Source: a virus
Virus record (IMG/VR): IMGVR_UViG_3300048445_000049
Location: 1 to 21,372 of that record
Strand: one strand, 5' to 3'
DNA length: 21,372 bases
The stretch's first letter is position 1; each line of letters opens with the position of its first letter. Below the pieces are notes generated by a model, which was not told the DNA's origin, searched no databases, and worked only from the letters and a program-made list of their open reading frames with translations. This document shows positions 21,142 to 21,372 of this stretch, piece by piece. The translations under genes and the position numbers were made by a program.

Positions 21142-21372
21142 ATGAAACCATATTTTTCACAGCTGCAAGTATTAGCTAATGAGCTAAACGTACCTTTGCT
21201 CGACGCATTTGCACGAGCAGAGGTGCCAACTTCTACTTACTATCGGTCAGTCAACGGAACAACAGAGATGCGTTACGACACAGCTTGTCGTATCTACAAG
21301 GCGATCTATGAAGAACACTCGGCTGTCTCAAAACTACGATCAGCTAATCAGGATGCTGGTCAAAGCGAGACA
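21142..21372 (+). CDS. Helix-turn-helix-like regulator, C-terminus cut by window edge
   Basis: The open frame from ATG 21142 reaches the right edge after 77 codons. The sequence LQVLANELNVPLLDAFARAE (residues 8-27), then VPTSTYYRSVNGTTEMRYDT (28-47), reads as a helix-turn-helix: a first helix with LANELNVP, a short turn, a recognition helix with TSTYYRS, then a following RYDTACRIYKAIYE helix. This resembles Cro/C1-type phage regulators. A stop lies 18 bases upstream, so the start is fixed to ATG 21142 unless a rare CTG is used. There is no ribosome site; instead a 14-base palindrome covers that place, which suggests autoregulation or leaderless translation. It may be the factor that binds one of the two palindrome families. 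Confidence in HTH is moderate. Confidence 0.7.
   Translation, partial: MKPYFSQLQVLANELNVPLLDAFARAEVPTSTYYRSVNGTTEMRYDTACRIYKAIYEEHSAVSKLRSANQDAGQSET

Overview
The window is a piece of a tailed double-stranded DNA phage genome with podovirus-type virion genes. The head-tail connector, scaffold, T7 gp13-like acyltransferase, major capsid, tail tubular A and B, and three internal virion proteins are in the order typical of the T7 supergroup. The terminase genes lie upstream of the connector instead of at the far end, and no phage RNA polymerase, integrase or lysis gene is visible. Small lysine-rich proteins of families I associate with aquatic phages, together with the moderate AT content, suggest a marine or freshwater bacteriophage. 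The host cannot be read from the sequence; a Gram-negative host is likely.

Layout. Positions 17723 down to 1 form one leftward, tightly packed late arm in which most neighbours overlap by 1 to 14 bases. It runs: terminase small subunit; a 131-base gap with a possible terminator and a repeated AT-rich element; six small, mostly basic proteins; terminase large subunit (GTG start); a Thr/Asp-rich low-complexity protein; connector; a small Bbp19-like protein; scaffold; gp13-like protein; major capsid protein, followed by a stem with a UUCG loop; tail tubular A and B; and internal virion proteins of 167, 1030 and at least 1078 residues. The last runs off the left edge.

Positions 17724 to 18390 (667 bases) carry no convincing gene. 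They are packed with about a dozen inverted repeats, some abutting to the base, including a near-perfect three-way junction. This is the most unusual part of the window: a candidate large structured non-coding RNA, or a DNA-level replication or packaging locus, between the divergent arms.

Positions 18391 to 21372 form a rightward arm of small genes: an acidic 41-residue protein, a strongly folded spacer, a 205-residue helical protein closed by a clear intrinsic terminator, a 64-residue acidic protein, a DUF932-family protein, two overlapping small genes (one a DnaJ-type zinc-finger protein with a TTG start), a 69-residue phage protein, and a helix-turn-helix-like protein cut by the right edge. 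Two families of short palindromes, TGACG-N3-CGTCA (three copies) and CTGCA-N4-TGCAG (two copies), lie in the regulatory gaps of this arm and in the divergent region. They look like operators shared by the leftward late arm and the rightward arm.
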